From positions 1 through 64,000 of the forward strand of contig NZ_CABVPX010000017.1 of NCBI RefSeq assembly GCF_902499125.1: DNA of 64,000 nucleotides. Direction: 5' to 3'. The stretch comes from Burkholderia arboris. GTDB taxonomy: Bacteria; Pseudomonadota; Gammaproteobacteria; Burkholderiales; Burkholderiaceae. The notes beneath the pieces are model-generated. The model had not been told where the DNA came from, searched no databases, and saw only the letters and a program-made list of their open reading frames with translations. Shown here piece by piece: positions 63,299 through 64,000 of this stretch (its first letter is position 1; each line of letters starts with the position of its first letter). A program made the position numbers and the translations under genes.

Positions 63299-63322
63299 GG
63301 TCGTTCCTCCCGGGCCCGTCCG

Positions 63323-63991
63323 TCAGGCGCCCTCTGCGCACACGAACACGTGCAGGTCGCGCGCGAAACCGTCGAGTTCCTCGGCGAGCTGCCGGACGAG
63401 CCGCCCGAGGATGTTGTAGGCCAGCACCGCGGGAATCGCGACGACGAGCCCGAACGCGGTCATGATCAGCGCCTCGCCGACCGGCCCCGCGACGTTCTCG
63501 ATCTGCGCCTGCCCGCTCGCGGCGATGCTGCCGAGCGCGTGGTAGATGCCCCACACGGTGCCGAGCAGCCCGACGAACGGCGCGGTGCTGCCGATCGACG
63601 CGAGCAGCACCTGGCCGAATTCGAGACGCCGCTGCGAGCGCAGCATCGCGTGACGCAGCGCGCGCAGCACGCGTTCGCTGCGCTCGACGCGCGCGGCCAG
63701 CGCGGCCGGGTCGTGATCGTCGGCAGCGTCGCGTGCGGCTTCGGCGAGCGGCACGAACACGCGCTCGCGATCGGCGCCGGCGAGCGCGGCAATGCCCGCG
63801 TCGAGCGACGGCGCGCGCCAGAACGCGGCGAGCGCACGCGGCCCCTGCCGCTTCGCGCGGACCAGGAGCCAGGCCTTCATGAAGAGGAAGCACCAGCTGG
63901 CGACGGACATCGCCAGCAGGACATAGGCGACCGCATGCGTGATCGCATCGCCGCTTTCGAGGTAGTGGACAACGCCGGTGGGTATCGCCAT
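63323..63991 (-). CDS. exbB: MotA/TolQ/ExbB proton-channel protein ExbB
   Basis: A 222-residue inner-membrane protein with an N-terminal helix (VLLAMSVASWCFLFMKAW) and the conserved SIGSTAPFVGLLGTVWGIYHAL channel segment plus ALIMTAFGLVVAIPAVLAYN. It is complete, starting 9 bases from the window edge. tonB is expected just beyond the edge. Confidence 0.9.
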   Translation of the reverse strand: MAIPTGVVHYLESGDAITHAVAYVLLAMSVASWCFLFMKAWLLVRAKRQGPRALAAFWRAPSLDAGIAALAGADRERVFVPLAEAARDAADDHDPAALAARVERSERVLRALRHAMLRSQRRLEFGQVLLASIGSTAPFVGLLGTVWGIYHALGSIAASGQAQIENVAGPVGEALIMTAFGLVVAIPAVLAYNILGRLVRQLAEELDGFARDLHVFVCAEGA

Positions 63992-64000
63992 CGGAGTTTC

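Overview
The window looks like a stretch of chromosome 1 of a Burkholderia species, most likely of the Burkholderia cepacia complex. The DNA is very GC-rich with strong third-position GC. The gene sets and their order are typical of beta-proteobacteria: pepP-ubiH-dusB-fis-purH, ruvCAB, tyrS-dtd, rplM-rpsI, leuS-lptE-holA-proA, and edd-eda beside hexR. No database search was possible, so the genus assignment is inference from protein families and gene order.

Layout. 1-16 kb: the tail of an unknown gene, a polytopic membrane protein of the Gcr 'site-specific recombinase' family, an RlmL-like rRNA methyltransferase, an ArsR/AHSA1 pair with a clear operator, VOC and WYL proteins, a nitrilase divergent from a LysR gene, nudJ-mnmA, an HxlR/quinone-reductase pair, an FMN glutamate-synthase-like protein, and a GST gene. 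14-25 kb: pepP-ubiH, dusB-fis-purH, ruvC, ruvA, ruvB, an MpaB-like protein and an exported ParB-fold lipoprotein. 24-34 kb: the tyrS-dtd-phosphatase operon, anmK, erpA, rplM-rpsI, a DUF1090 protein, a strong small-RNA candidate, osmC, the RNase P RNA gene, the remains of a DUF3025 gene, pyrC, and a class II glutamine amidotransferase. 34.6-40.6 kb is the most accessory part: an 11-bp minisatellite, an AT-rich island, and a 1754-residue autotransporter with an extended signal peptide. 40.6-50.6 kb: gltIJKL glutamate/aspartate uptake and glutamate dehydrogenase, a LysR regulator, purB, and an FAD amine/amino-acid oxidase divergent from a TetR regulator with twin operators. 50.6-56.4 kb: a gluconate/Entner-Doudoroff block (gntT-gntK, edd-eda, hexR). 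56.4-64 kb: hemJ, proA, holA, lptE, leuS, and exbD-exbB at the right edge.

How it works together. Most genes are housekeeping. Two metabolic modules stand out. One imports glutamate/aspartate (gltIJKL) and deaminates glutamate (gdhA). The other imports gluconate, phosphorylates it and splits it through the Entner-Doudoroff pathway, with HexR-type operators at both edd and hexR. Nothing resembling a prophage, insertion sequence, CRISPR array or tRNA was found.

The observations most worth follow-up are an approximately 92-nt CUCCUCC-motif small RNA candidate at 30.7-30.8 kb, the decayed DUF3025 gene between pyrC and rnpB, the twin operators in the oxidase/TetR intergenic region, and the exported ParB-fold lipoprotein.
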